In this document: piece by piece, positions 1 through 11,258 of the stretch
Numbering within the stretch: position 1 is the first letter of the stretch
How the letters are laid out: each line of letters begins with the position of its first letter
Source: Salinarimonas soli
GTDB taxonomy: Bacteria > Pseudomonadota > Alphaproteobacteria > Rhizobiales > Beijerinckiaceae
Direction: 5' to 3'
Assembly: GCF_008386575.1 (NCBI RefSeq)
Contig: NZ_VUOA01000013.1
Coordinates: forward strand, 1 to 53,688
DNA: 53,688 nt
Position numbers and translations under genes: made by a program
The notes under the pieces: model-generated
Database searches by the model: none
The model's input: only the letters and a program-made list of their open reading frames with translations
Told to the model about the DNA's origin: nothing

Positions 1-171
1 CGGCCGACCCACCACCCTCGTCCTGAGGCGGCCACGAAGTGGGCCTCGAAGGGCGCTCCAGAGATCGCCAGACGGCTGTGGCAGCGTCCTGCGTGCTTCG
101 AGGCCCTGCTTTCGCAGGGCACCTCAGCATGAGGGGGACAGGAGCAAGCCCTTTCGGGTCAGCCTCTGAGG
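1..171. repeat. Palindromic mobile-element-like repeat, right part (family 1), cut by window edge
   Basis: This copy of the family-1 repeat enters from the left edge. It runs through the usual blocks: CTCGTCCTGAGG, a variable stem, CCTCGAAGGGCGCTCC, a linker, TGCGTGCTTCGAG, a variable stem (CCCTGC/GCAGGG) and CCTCAGCATGAGG. It ends in the terminal block GTCAGCCTCTGAGG at 158-171. The first bases match the interior of the left end seen again near 51690, so roughly 20-30 bases are missing. Open frames across it are a by-product of high GC and are not genes. From 172 to 250 nothing is recognised. Confidence 0.75.
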
Positions 172-250
172 AGAGGGAGGCGGTGCCGCTTGAGCGCGTT
201 TCAGGACGCAGCCGCTCGCGTCGGGTGCCCGGGATCGCGCTACGGGCGCC

Positions 251-1549
251 CTACTCAGCCGCCCGGGTCCCTGCCGTGCCGTAGCGGCGGTCGATGTAGT
301 CCTGGACCATCGTCTTGAAGTCCGCCGCGATGGCAGGGCCGCGCAGGGTCGCGGCCTTACGGCCGTCGATGAAGACGGGAGCGCTGGGGGTTTCGCCCGT
401 GCCGGGCAGCGAGATGCCGATATCGGCGTGCTTGGATTCCCCGGGCCCGTTCACGATGCAGCCCATGACGGCCACGTTGAGAGCCTCGACGCCGGGATAG
501 GTGCGCTTCCATTCGGGCATGGAGGCGACGATCCAGTCCTGGATGTCGCGGGCGAGCTCCTGGAACACCGTCGAGGTGGTGCGCCCGCAGCCGGGGCAGG
601 CGGCGACCAGCGGCACGAAGGTGCGAAAGCCCATGGTCTGGAGGAGTTCCTGCGCGGCGCGCACCTCCAGGGTCCGGTCGCCGCCGGGCTCGGGGGTGAG
701 CGAGAAGCGGATCGTGTCGCCGATCCCTTCTTGGAGCAGGATGCCGAGCGCGGCCGAGGAGGCGACGAGCCCCTTCGAGCCCATGCCGGCCTCCGTGAGG
801 CCGAGATGCAGCGCGTAGTCGGAGCGGCGCGCCAGGTCTCGATAGACGCCGATGAGGTCCTGGACGGAGGACACCTTCGTCGAGATGACGATCCGGTCGC
901 GGCCGAGCCCGATCTCCTCGGCGCGGGCCGCCGAGAGCAGGGCCGACTGCACCATGGCCTCGCGGGTGATGGCGCGGGCGTCGAGGGGCGCCGCCGAGCG
1001 GGCGTTCTCGTCCATGAGGTGGGTGAGGAGCTCCCCGTCGAGGGAGCCCCAGTTCGCGCCGATGCGCACCGCCTTGCCGTGGCGGATCGCCTGCTCGACG
1101 ATCATGCCGAACTGCCGGTCCTTCTTGTCCTTGAAGCCGACATTGCCGGGATTGATGCGGTACTTGGCGAGCGCCTCGGCGCAGGCCGGGTGGTCGGCCA
1201 GCAGCTTGTGGCCGATATAGTGGAAGTCGCCTACCAGCGGCACGTCGACGCCGAGGCGGTCGAGGCGCTCGCGGATCCTCGGCACCGCCGCCGCCGCCTC
1301 GTCCCGGTCCACCGTGATGCGCACGATCTCCGAGCCCGCGCGGGCGAGCGCCGCGGTCTGGGCCACGGTGGCGTCCACGTCCGCCGTGTCCGTGTTGGTC
1401 ATCGACTGGACGACGATGGGCGCCCCGCCTCCCACGATCACGTGGCCCACGGCCACGGGCACCGTGCGGCGGCGCGGGAGGGGGCCGGCCTGGGGCTCGG
1501 CCGAGACGGGAACGATGGCGGTCATGGGTCTACCGATGGAAGGACGCAT
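251..1549 (-). CDS. ispG: 4-hydroxy-3-methylbut-2-enyl diphosphate synthase (flavodoxin type)
   Basis: IspG (GcpE) carries out the penultimate step of the MEP isoprenoid pathway, reducing methylerythritol cyclodiphosphate to HMBPP in the cytoplasm with a [4Fe-4S] cluster. The 432-residue length fits the bacterial family. The cluster ligands are visible: Cys318 and Cys321 in CPGCGRT and Cys364 in GCIVNGPGE, followed by the conserved Glu371. The N-terminal TIM-barrel part has the family block [17 protein letters not shown] second in-frame ATG at 1525 (MTAIVPV) is possible; neither site has a strong ribosome-binding site. The gene lies 57 bases downstream of zur on the same strand and may share its transcript. 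It supplies the precursor flux used by the squalene and carotenoid genes later in the window. Confidence 0.96.
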   Translation of the reverse strand: MRPSIGRPMTAIVPVSAEPQAGPLPRRRTVPVAVGHVIVGGGAPIVVQSMTNTDTADVDATVAQTAALARAGSEIVRITVDRDEAAAAVPRIRERLDRLGVDVPLVGDFHYIGHKLLADHPACAEALAKYRINPGNVGFKDKKDRQFGMIVEQAIRHGKAVRIGANWGSLDGELLTHLMDENARSAAPLDARAITREAMVQSALLSAARAEEIGLGRDRIVISTKVSSVQDLIGVYRDLARRSDYALHLGLTEAGMGSKGLVASSAALGILLQEGIGDTIRFSLTPEPGGDRTLEVRAAQELLQTMGFRTFVPLVAACPGCGRTTSTVFQELARDIQDWIVASMPEWKRTYPGVEALNVAVMGCIVNGPGESKHADIGISLPGTGETPSAPVFIDGRKAATLRGPAIAADFKTMVQDYIDRRYGTAGTRAAE

Positions 1550-1606
1550 ATTAGCTGAGGCCCCGCGGCGCGCCCGTCAAGCGCGGGCTGGGCGGCGGAG
1601 CCGGGA

Positions 1607-2110
1607 TCAGGACGCCTCGCAATGGCTGCAGCGGCCGGCGATCTCCAGCACCTGGGTGCGCGGGGCGAAGCGCTCCCGAGCGAGGAGCCCACGCAGCGCC
1701 GCCGACAGGGGCTCGGAGGAGAGCTCGTCCACCCCGCCGCAGGTCTCGCAGATGAGGAAGGCCACGAGATCGCAGGGCCCGTGCCCGTGCGGGCAGGCCA
1801 CGAAGGCGTTGCGGCTCGCGAGCCGGTGGGCGAGCCCCTGCTCCATGAGGAAGTCGAGCGCCCGGTAGATCGAGATGGGGGCGAGCGCCCGCTCCCCGTC
1901 CCGGCGCAGGGCCTCGACGAGGTCGTAGGCGCCGAGCGGCTTGTGCGTGGCGTAGAGGGCGGCGAGCACGTCCCGGCGGATGGGCGTGAGCCGCACGCCC
2001 CGCGCCCGGCACGCCGCCTCGGCCCGCGCCAAGGCCTCCCCAGCCCCCGAGGCCGCGGCCTCCGCGTGGGCGCAGGCGCCGTCGTGATGATGGTGGTGAT
2101 GCGCGCTCAT
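1607..2110 (-). CDS. zur: Fur-family regulator, probably the zinc sensor Zur
   Basis: This is a 167-residue Fur-superfamily repressor with an N-terminal winged helix (RGVRLTPIRRDVLAALYATH, then PISIYRALDFLMEQGLAHRL) and a C-terminal metal-binding dimerisation domain. Two CxxC pairs, CETC and CSHC, form the structural zinc site. The CPHGHGPCD segment and overall pattern resemble Zur rather than Fur or PerR, but no znu transporter is nearby to confirm this. Unusual feature: the protein opens MSAHHHHHHDGACAHAE, a natural run of six histidines at residues 4-9 (bases 2084-2101) with a further Cys and His, ahead of the conserved domain. The start is ATG at 2110. The gene precedes ispG and is divergent from the hydroxybutyrate dehydrogenase. 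Confidence 0.88.
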   Translation of the reverse strand: MSAHHHHHHDGACAHAEAAASGAGEALARAEAACRARGVRLTPIRRDVLAALYATHKPLGAYDLVEALRRDGERALAPISIYRALDFLMEQGLAHRLASRNAFVACPHGHGPCDLVAFLICETCGGVDELSSEPLSAALRGLLARERFAPRTQVLEIAGRCSHCEAS

Positions 2111-2235
2111 GGCCTCCTACATAACCCTTCGGGCTCGCCCGCACACCCCTGGAGGTGGTTCCCCGATCCTTTCGCCCCCTCCCGCCCGCGCGAAAATGCT
2201 CTAGAACGGGTGCCCTGCAACAACGGGATCCCATC

Positions 2236-3021
2236 ATGAGCCTCAAGGGCAAGACCGCCGTCGTCACCGGCTCCACCAGCGGCATCGGGCTCGCCGTCGC
2301 CCGCGGCTTCGCGGCGGAGGGCGCGAACGTGCTCCTCAACGGCTTCGGCGACGCGGCCGAGATCGAGCGGACGCGCGCCGAGATCGAGACGTCGTTCGGC
2401 GTGCGGGCCGGCTATTCCGCCGCCAACATGCTCGACCCCGAGGCGATCGCCGGCATGATCCGGGGGGCCGAGGAGACCTTCGGCACCGTCGACATCCTCG
2501 TGAACAATGCCGGCATCCAGCATGTCTCGCCCGTCGAGGACTTTCCGGTCGAGAAGTGGGACCAGATCATCGGCATCAACCTGTCGTCCGCGTTCCACGC
2601 CACGCGCGCGGCGGTGCCGGGGATGAAGAGCCGGGGCTGGGGGCGGATCATCTGCACCGCCTCGGCCCACTCCCTCGTCGCCTCGCCCTTCAAGTCGGCC
2701 TATGTGGCGGCCAAGCACGGCATCGCGGGCTTCACGAAGACCGTGGCGCTCGAGCTCGCCACCCACGGCATCACCGTGAACTGCATCTCGCCGGGCTACG
2801 TCTGGACGCCGCTGGTCGAGCGCCAGATCCCCGACACGATGAAGGCGCGGGGCATGACGAAGGAGGAGGTGATCGAGAAGGTGCTCCTCCAGGCGCAGCC
2901 CACGAAGGAGTTCGTGACGGTCGAGCAGGTGGCGGCGCTCGCCGTGTTCCTGTGCTCTGACGCAGCCTCCCAGATCACGGGCGCCAACATGACCATGGAC
3001 GGGGGCTGGACGGCGCAGTGA
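2236..3021 (+). CDS. bdhA: 3-hydroxybutyrate dehydrogenase (SDR family)
   Basis: A 261-residue classical short-chain dehydrogenase that interconverts D-3-hydroxybutyrate and acetoacetate with NAD in the cytoplasm, a step of polyhydroxybutyrate use. Visible motifs: the cofactor glycine pattern TGSTSGIG near residue 12, NNAG near 90, the catalytic Ser in TASAHS and the YVAAKHG Tyr-Lys pair. The C-terminal block TMDGGWTAQ is typical of PHB-type dehydrogenases. ATG at 2236 is chosen because the glycine motif then starts at the expected distance; the upstream in-frame extension is low-complexity. The patatin-like hydrolase follows on the same strand after a repeat-filled gap of 376 bases, a pairing often seen in alphaproteobacteria. 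Confidence 0.93.
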   Translation: MSLKGKTAVVTGSTSGIGLAVARGFAAEGANVLLNGFGDAAEIERTRAEIETSFGVRAGYSAANMLDPEAIAGMIRGAEETFGTVDILVNNAGIQHVSPVEDFPVEKWDQIIGINLSSAFHATRAAVPGMKSRGWGRIICTASAHSLVASPFKSAYVAAKHGIAGFTKTVALELATHGITVNCISPGYVWTPLVERQIPDTMKARGMTKEEVIEKVLLQAQPTKEFVTVEQVAALAVFLCSDAASQITGANMTMDGGWTAQ

Positions 3022-3130
3022 CGCCCTTCGCCTCGCCGCGCTCCCTCTCCCCTTGTGGGTGATGGCGGTGGTTGGGCCGGAGATGTCGCCCGCCGATCGC
3101 TCGAGCCTCGTTCTGCTCGGCCTCCGCCGT

Positions 3131-3274
3131 CACCCCACCCCTAGCCCCTCCCCGCAAGGGGGAGGGGAACCCGTGGCGGCTCGTTCGAACGCTCGGGGCA
3201 GGCCGGACTGCGCGCGTGCCGCCGAGCGCCGCCGCGCTCCCTCCCCCCTTGCGGGGGAGGGTCGGGGTGGGGGG
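3131..3274. repeat. Opposed pair of short palindromic repeats (family 2)
   Basis: Two copies of a GC-rich unit face each other in the gap between the dehydrogenase and the patatin gene. The first (3131-3168) reads CCCCACCCC, TAGCCCCTCCCC, GCAA, GGGGGAGGGG. The second (3239-3274) is the reverse complement arrangement, CCCTCCCCC, TTGC, GGGGGAGGG and TCGGGGTGGGG. Each unit folds on itself around GCAA/TTGC, and the two can also pair with each other. The gap 3022-3397 holds no convincing gene. The pair may act as a terminator or mRNA stabiliser. Confidence 0.75.
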
Positions 3275-3397
3275 GACGGCGGTGACCCGGCCGGAGAGGT
3301 CGCGACCGAACGGATGCGATCCTTCCGGCACCGCCCCCGCCATCACCCCATGACCGCGGTCATTCGACCGCCAACCGAAGACCCACAGGAGCCCGCC

Positions 3398-4435
3398 ATG
3401 CCGAACGCTCTCGCCGGCCCGAAGGCCGAGAAGACCGTGTGCCTGGCGCTCCAGGGCGGGGGCGCGCACGGGGCCTTCACCTGGGGCGTGCTCGACGCGA
3501 TCCTGGAGGACGGGCGGCTCGCCATCGAGGCGATCACGGGGGCGAGCGCGGGCGCGATGAACGCCGTCGTGCTCGCTGAAGGGTTCATGGAGGGGGGCAC
3601 GGAGGGCGCGCGGGGGCAGCTCGAGGCGTTCTGGCGTCGCATGGCGCTCGGCGGATCGCTGTCGCCGGCGCAGCGCAGCCTGTTCGGCGCGTTCCTCAAC
3701 GCCTGGAGCCCGGACCGGCTCACGGGCCTGCCCTGGGGCGGCCTCCTGTCGCAGCTGTCGAGCCCCTACGACTTCAACCCGCTCAACATCAACCCCTTAC
3801 GCGACGCGGTGGCCGACCTCGTCGACTTCGACAAGGTGCGGGCCTGCCAGGCCGTGAAGCTCTTCGTCGCGGCGACGAACGTGTTCACGGGCAAGATCCG
3901 CATCTTCGAGAACGCCGAACTCACCCCCGACCACGTCATGGCGTCCGCCTGCCTGCCCACCGTGTTCCAGGCCGTGACGATCGACGGCGAGCCCTATTGG
4001 GACGGCGGCTACATGGGCAACCCGGCGATCTACCCCGTGATCTACGGGGCCGACGCCCTCGACGTGGTGCTGGTGCAGATCAACCCCGTCGAGCGCCGCA
4101 TGGTCCCGCGCAACGCCCAGGAGATCCAGGGCCGCCTCAACGAGATCACCTTCAACGGGGGGCTCCTGCGCGAATTGCGCGCCATCGACTTCGTGAGCCG
4201 GCTCGTGGAGGAGGGACGGCTCTCGCCCGCCGACTACAAGCGGCTGCGCCTGCACCGCATCGACGGCGAGGGCGTCCTCGACGACGTCACCGCCGCCTCG
4301 CGCCTCACGCCGGCCTGGAGCTTCCTGGAAGATCTGCGCGACCGGGGCCGCGCCACCGCGAAGGCGTGGCTCGCGTCGCATTACGACGCCATCGGCAAGA
4401 GCGGCACGCTGGATCTAAAGGCGGCCTATTCATAG
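3398..4435 (+). CDS. Patatin-like phospholipase family hydrolase
   Basis: A 345-residue patatin-fold serine acyl hydrolase, likely cytoplasmic; no signal peptide is seen. The oxyanion loop GGGAHGAF (residues 20-27), nucleophile Ser50 in GASAG, and catalytic Asp202 in the DGGYMGNPA block form the complete Ser-Asp dyad. The real substrate cannot be told from sequence: phospholipids, acyl esters or polyhydroxyalkanoate-related esters are all known in the family. Its position after the 3-hydroxybutyrate dehydrogenase suggests a link to lipid or PHB turnover, which is inference. ATG at 3398 follows AGGAG with suitable spacing and begins MPNALAGPKAEK directly ahead of the first beta strand. Both flanks hold pairs of family-2 repeats. 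Confidence 0.9.
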   Translation: MPNALAGPKAEKTVCLALQGGGAHGAFTWGVLDAILEDGRLAIEAITGASAGAMNAVVLAEGFMEGGTEGARGQLEAFWRRMALGGSLSPAQRSLFGAFLNAWSPDRLTGLPWGGLLSQLSSPYDFNPLNINPLRDAVADLVDFDKVRACQAVKLFVAATNVFTGKIRIFENAELTPDHVMASACLPTVFQAVTIDGEPYWDGGYMGNPAIYPVIYGADALDVVLVQINPVERRMVPRNAQEIQGRLNEITFNGGLLRELRAIDFVSRLVEEGRLSPADYKRLRLHRIDGEGVLDDVTAASRLTPAWSFLEDLRDRGRATAKAWLASHYDAIGKSGTLDLKAAYS

Positions 4436-4446
4436 CGGCGCGCCAT

Positions 4447-4608
4447 CCCCCCTCCCCCTTGCGGGGAGGGGTTGGGGTGGGGGTCGCAAAGTCGGAGCTG
4501 GCGGGCAGGTGGGGAGAACGCAGGGCCGTACAAGCTTAATCCTGGACCGACGGCGGATGGCGTCCCGACCCCCACCCCTGACCCCTCCCCGCAAGGGGGA
4601 GGGGGATA
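4447..4608. repeat. Second opposed pair of family-2 palindromic repeats
   Basis: Units at 4447-4484 (CCCCCTCCCCC, TTGC, GGGGAGGGG, TTGGGGTGGGGG) and 4568-4608 (CCCCCACCCC, TGACCCCTCCCC, GCAA, GGGGGAGGGGG) are reverse complements of each other. They fill the space between the convergent patatin and parvulin genes. The unit at 4568-4608 begins only five bases beyond the parvulin stop codon. Either unit could terminate transcription in both directions. The order is the mirror image of the pair upstream of the patatin gene. Confidence 0.75.
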
Positions 4609-4612
4609 GGCG

Positions 4613-5500
4613 TTACTTCTTCTCGGGCGCGGGCGTCGCCGCCGGCTGGTCGAGGCGCTCGACTTTCGCCTCCTGGCGCAGGCGCAGGATCACGTCCTGC
4701 TGGGCCTTGCGGGCGAGGTAGGTGTCGATCTGCTCCTTCATCTCGTCGAAGGACGGGATGGGCTTGGTGCGCTTCTCCTCGACCTTGATGACGTGCCAGC
4801 CGAACTGCGACTTGACGGGCTCGGAGATCTTGCCGGGCTCCAGCTTGAAGGCGGCCTCGGCGAAGGGCGCCACCATGCGCTCCTTCGTGAAGAAGCCGAG
4901 ATCGCCGCCCTCGGTCTTGGACCCGGGATCCTTCGAGAGGTCGGCGGCCACCTTGGCGAAGTCCTCGCCGCCGCGGACGCGGGCCAGCGCCTTCTTGGCC
5001 TCGTCCTCATTCTCCACGAGGATGTGGCGGGCGCGAACCTCCTCCTCGGGGGCCATGCCCTTCACGGCGTCGTCGTAGAGCTTGCGCGCGGCCTCGGGCG
5101 TCGTGGCCTTCTTCACCTCGGACTCGAGATAGTCGTCGAGGAGGAGCTTGTCGCGGAAATAGGCGAGGCGGCGGGCGAAGTCGGGGCCCTCCGCCGTCTT
5201 GGCCGATTCCGCGACGCGGGCGCCGATCTTGAGGTCCACGAGATAGCTGATGAGCAGGTCGCGCTTCTGCGCCTCGCTCACGCCCGGCAGCGACAAAGCC
5301 GGATCGGCTTCGGCGACGGCGAGGTCGGCCTCGGTGATCGGCTGGCCGTTGACGCGGGCCACCACCGTGTCGGGGGAGGCGGGCTTGGCCGCCGGCGCGG
5401 CTCCCTGCGCCGGGGCGGCGCCCTGCTGGGCGAGGGCGAGGGAGGGCAGCGCCAGGGCGAGCGCGAGCGCGCTGGCGCGGGCGAGGACGAGCGATCGCAT
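4613..5500 (-). CDS. Periplasmic parvulin-type peptidyl-prolyl isomerase
   Basis: A 295-residue PpiC/SurA-like folding factor. An N-terminal signal peptide is clear (MRSLVLARASALALALALP, cleavage after LALA), so it is exported. A helical SurA-N-like segment follows with RVNGQPITEADLAVAE at about residues 48-63. The rotamase domain starts at RARHILVENEDEAKKAL and ends at GWHVIKVEEKR, with the family blocks DPGSKTEGGDLGFF and MVAPFAEAAFKL between. A charged, proline-rich tail ends the protein. It is divergent from secA, which makes biological sense because SecA exports the clients this isomerase would fold. It is closest to the alphaproteobacterial PpiC-type lipid-free parvulins; a specific name is not assigned. 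Confidence 0.92.
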   Translation of the reverse strand: MRSLVLARASALALALALPSLALAQQGAAPAQGAAPAAKPASPDTVVARVNGQPITEADLAVAEADPALSLPGVSEAQKRDLLISYLVDLKIGARVAESAKTAEGPDFARRLAYFRDKLLLDDYLESEVKKATTPEAARKLYDDAVKGMAPEEEVRARHILVENEDEAKKALARVRGGEDFAKVAADLSKDPGSKTEGGDLGFFTKERMVAPFAEAAFKLEPGKISEPVKSQFGWHVIKVEEKRTKPIPSFDEMKEQIDTYLARKAQQDVILRLRQEAKVERLDQPAATPAPEKK

Positions 5501-5648
5501 GGGGACTCCTTGCAGGCGATAGGGTTCGGGCGCCTTGAGCGTCGTGGGCGCGGTGCGTCGGGTCGCGAACCCTTAGGCAGGCTTCCCGTTCCTTGGCAAG
5601 CGGGCGTTGCGCCGCGCGCCGCGACCCGCCTGCCCCGTGGAGATGGTC

Positions 5649-5695
5649 GGGCCGCCGGCCCGTTGCAAGGCGGGCGGGGAACGGGCCGGCGGCCC
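5649..5695. repeat. Perfect 16-bp inverted repeat between ppi and secA
   Basis: GGGCCGCCGGCCCGTT (5649-5664) and AACGGGCCGGCGGCCC (5680-5695) are exact reverse complements separated by 15 bases. The hairpin sits in the 322-base gap (5501-5822) between the divergent parvulin and secA start codons, so it is not a simple end-of-gene terminator. It lies 128 bases upstream of the secA start. Besides this hairpin the gap has an AT-richer stretch around 5753-5769 that could hold the secA promoter. Confidence 0.7.
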
Positions 5696-5822
5696 GCCGC
5701 GTTGCGGGGGCGACCGGAATTTCGGGTCGCGTCCTTTCGGATGCACAGGCCCGTATTTAAGTCTATAAGGCGCGGCGAACGCCCCCTCCGCTCATTCTGA
5801 AGCTGGACTACAGGTTCCCCCA

Positions 5823-8642
<2,820 letters not shown>

Positions 8643-8905
8643 TGGCAGCCGGCGGGGCCGGGGCGGACGTCCTGGCCACGCTGCGCCCTCGATGATGCCG
8701 TGCGGGTCGCCTGCGGGCGCCCGCCGGCACGGCAGGTCACAGCCGGAACGGGCAGCCTCGTTGCGAGACCCCATGCGTCCCTGGGACCGATAGCCTCCAA
8801 CCAAACCCTCTCGTACTGCCGCCCTGGGCGCTCAGGAATCGCCGCAACGGAACCTTAGGCCGCACCCGCTAAGCGTGGGGCATCGTTTCCGGAGCGTTGC
8901 CGCCC

Positions 8906-10105
8906 ATGACCGCCGTGCTGGACCTCATCGCGGACCGCGACGTCGCCGCGCCGCGCCGCGCGGCCCCGGACCTCGCCGTCGAATTGCACCGCATCGGCGA
9001 CCTCGACGCGGTCGAGCCGCATTGGCGGGCGCTCTTCGTCGAGGCGATCGAGCCCAATCCCTTCCTCGGCCCCGATTTCCTGCGCCCGCTCGGACGCCTT
9101 CGCGCCGGGCGCATCCAGGTGGCGCTCGTCTGGCGCGGAAGCGGCGCGGGCCGGCGCCTTGCGGCGCTCCTGCCCTTCACGGTCGAGCCCGGCCTGCCGC
9201 TGATCCGCCCTCCCCTGCTGCGGGGCCTCGCCGATCCGTTCGTGGTGAACGCGACGCCGCTCGTCGGGGCGGACGGCACGGCGGCCGTGATCGAGCGCCT
9301 GCTCGCCGAGCTGTCGCGCCGCTTCCCCCGCGCGGTCCTCGTCATGGAGCCGCTGCGGCTGCATGGCCCCGTCGCGGCGGGCATCGCGGCGGCGGGCCGG
9401 CCGACGCTGCTGGCGCGCTCGCACGAGCGGGCGGCGATCCGGGCGGGCCTGCCGTCGGGTGCCTATCTGGAGGCGCGCGTCCCGGGCAAGCGGGTGCGCG
9501 AGTTGCGGCGCTGCGAGAAGCGCCTGAGCGAGGCCGGCACGGTCGAGACGCGCACCCTGTGGGGTCCCGCGGCGGCGCCCGCGGTCAACGCCTTCCTCGC
9601 CATCGAGGCGGCGGGGTGGAAGGGGCGCCAGGGGACCGCGCTCGCCTCCAAGCCGGCGGTGCTCGCCTTCGCCCGCGAGGCCCTGTCGGGCACGGCGCCG
9701 ATGGCGGCGGCGGACCTCATGCGGGTCGACGGCAAGCCCATCGCCGCCGCGCTGCACCTCGTGGCGGGGGACGAGGCGGTGGCGTTCAAGTGCGCCTACG
9801 ACGAGACCTGGAGCCGGGCGTCGCCGGGTGCCCTCCTCGACGTCCACACCCTTCTCATGACCCTCGACGGCGGGCAGGTCTCGCTCATGGATTCCGGCGC
9901 GCTGCCGGGCCACCCCGTGGAGGGGCTATGGCGGGAGCGCGTCGCGTTCGGGCGGCTCCTCGTCGACCTGCGCCGCGACTCGACCCCTGCGGCGCTGGAA
10001 CGGGTCTCGGCCCGCCTCGACCGGATCGACGGCCTTGTCTCCGAGGTGAAGGCTCGCCTGCGCCGCGCCCTCGGCCGCAAGGCCACGGCCCTGCGCTCGG
10101 CTTAA
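8906..10105 (+). CDS. GNAT-fold protein of the BioF2/CelD-like (Acetyltransf_6) type
   Basis: About 399 residues. The C-terminal half shows the FemAB/CelD-like acyltransferase arrangement: RELRRCEKRLSEAGTVETRT, FLAIEAAGWKGRQGTALA, then MRVDGKPIAAALHLVAGDEAVAFKCAYDE in pieces, which is the core substrate-binding segment of the Acetyltransf_6 family. Members are linked to cell-surface polysaccharide or peptidoglycan modification, but the acceptor here is unknown. ATG at 8906 is preferred over TTG at 8897 because GGAG at 8891-8894 is correctly spaced only for the ATG. The 263 bases between secA and this gene show no other gene. It may follow secA on a shared transcript. Confidence 0.78.
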   Translation: MTAVLDLIADRDVAAPRRAAPDLAVELHRIGDLDAVEPHWRALFVEAIEPNPFLGPDFLRPLGRLRAGRIQVALVWRGSGAGRRLAALLPFTVEPGLPLIRPPLLRGLADPFVVNATPLVGADGTAAVIERLLAELSRRFPRAVLVMEPLRLHGPVAAGIAAAGRPTLLARSHERAAIRAGLPSGAYLEARVPGKRVRELRRCEKRLSEAGTVETRTLWGPAAAPAVNAFLAIEAAGWKGRQGTALASKPAVLAFAREALSGTAPMAAADLMRVDGKPIAAALHLVAGDEAVAFKCAYDETWSRASPGALLDVHTLLMTLDGGQVSLMDSGALPGHPVEGLWRERVAFGRLLVDLRRDSTPAALERVSARLDRIDGLVSEVKARLRRALGRKATALRSA

Positions 10106-10138
10106 GCGGCCGGCACGGGCCGACCGGCCTTCCCGCCC

Positions 10139-10553
10139 CCTCATGCTGAGGAGCGCTCGAAGAGCGCGTCTCGAAGCACGCACCACGCTGCCACAGCTCC
10201 GCTGAGACCTCTGGAGCGCCCTTCGAGGCCCTGCCCCGCAGGGCACCTCAGAGGCTGGCTCATAAGTACGGCCCACCCTCCGTCCTCGTCCTGAGGTGCC
10301 CGCCGCAGGCGGGCCTCGAAGGGCGCTCCAGGGATCTCCCTCCGGCTCACGCGGGTGGTGCGTGCTTCGAGGCTCGCTCCGCTCGCGCCTCAGCATGAGG
10401 GGGACAGGTGCGAACCCTTTCGGGTCAGGCTCTGAGGTGCCCCGCGACGCGGGGCCTTGAAGGGCGCTCCAGGGATCACAGGACGGCCGTGGCAGCGTGG
10501 TGCGTGCTTCGAGACGCCTGCCCGGCGCAGGCTCCTCAGCATGAGGGGGACAG
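10139..10553. repeat. Composite of three family-1 repeats
   Basis: Three copies lie side by side. The first (10139-10251) is inverted, starting CCCTCATGCTGAGGAGC and ending in GGGCACCTCAG. The second (10252-10431) is full length in direct orientation. The third (10432-10553) lacks the left end and ends at CCTCAGCATGAGGGGG. The blocks GGGCGCTCCAGGGATC and GTGCGTGCTTCGAG recur in direct or inverted form, while the GC stems between them differ. The whole gap 10106-10599 between the acetyltransferase-like gene and tetR is taken up by this structure; no gene is seen in it. Confidence 0.85.
10252..10431 (+). mobile_element. Full-length family-1 element (MITE-like)
   Basis: This 180-base copy begins AGGCTGGCTCATAAG and ends GGGTCAGGCT. 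The flanking pentamers are CTCAG on the left and CTGAG on the right; these are reverse complements, so this is not a clean target duplication. It carries no reading frame of its own. Between the ends are two arms with variable GC stems (GCCCGCC/GGCGGGC and GCTCGCTCC/GCTCGC), as in the other copies. The name MITE-like rests on shared ends and size; no partner transposase is present in the window. Confidence 0.55.
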
Positions 10554-10599
10554 GAGCAATCCCTTCCCGTTCAGACCCCTGGCATGAAGCCAGGGGCGC

Positions 10600-11211
10600 T
10601 CAGGCCCCGGCCCGGTGCCCCAGGGCGCGCAGGACGAAGTCGATCTGCTGGTCGAGGGTGGGCTCCGGCTCGCCGGCGCATTCCACCAGCATGCGGGGGT
10701 GGAAGAACCTGAGAAGGGCGAGCTGGGCGCAGCGGGAGCCGAGCCTCGCGTCGCGGACGGCGAACTCGCCCGAGGCGATGCCGTCGGCGACCACGCGCTC
10801 GAAGATCGCGCTCTTGCGCTCGATATGGCCGTGGACGACGTGCCAGCTCTCGGAGAGGGCCGCGTCCACCATCTCGTGCATGCGCAGCTCCTCCGTGTAG
10901 AGGGCCGCGTTCATGCCGTGCATGGTCCGCACCATGTCGCGCAGGCGCTCGGCGGCGGGCCCCTTGCGCGCCGCGATCGCCGCGATGGCGCCTTCGACCT
11001 CCCGCATCAGCCGCTCGGCCACGGCCTCGTTGATCGCCTTCTTCGAGTCGAAGAAGCGGTACACGTTGGCCGGGCTCATCTTGAGCGCCTTGGCGATGTC
11101 GGCGACCGTGGTCTTCTGGTAGCCGATTTGGCGAAAGAATCGCTCCGCCGTCTCGACGATCCGAGTCCGGGTGCAGGGTTCGGCGATGTCGGCGGGCACG
11201 TCGAGGGTCAT
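10600..11211 (-). CDS. TetR-family regulator of the adjacent RND efflux operon
   Basis: A 203-residue TetR/AcrR-type repressor. The N-terminal DNA-binding domain reads IVETAERFFRQIGYQKTTVA, then DIAKALKMSPANVYRFFDSK, the classical helix-turn-helix. The C-terminal ligand domain is not assignable to a ligand class. ATG at 11211 places the motif at the usual distance from the N-terminus; a TTG at 11247 would add 12 basic residues and is less likely. It is the last gene of a minus-strand set with the pump and the fusion protein, 47 bases downstream of the pump, so it is probably cotranscribed and autoregulated. The likely operator is the palindrome at 15539-15566 upstream of the fusion-protein gene. 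Confidence 0.9.
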   Translation of the reverse strand: MTLDVPADIAEPCTRTRIVETAERFFRQIGYQKTTVADIAKALKMSPANVYRFFDSKKAINEAVAERLMREVEGAIAAIAARKGPAAERLRDMVRTMHGMNAALYTEELRMHEMVDAALSESWHVVHGHIERKSAIFERVVADGIASGEFAVRDARLGSRCAQLALLRFFHPRMLVECAGEPEPTLDQQIDFVLRALGHRAGA

Positions 11212-11258
11212 GGCATCAGCTTGAGGCCGGAGCCTCCTCCGCGTCAACGTTCAGGGGC

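Noticed and set aside
39-284. An 81-codon open frame at the left edge.
   Set aside because: It runs through a family-1 repeat and into the ispG 3' end and reads as repeat sequence, not protein.
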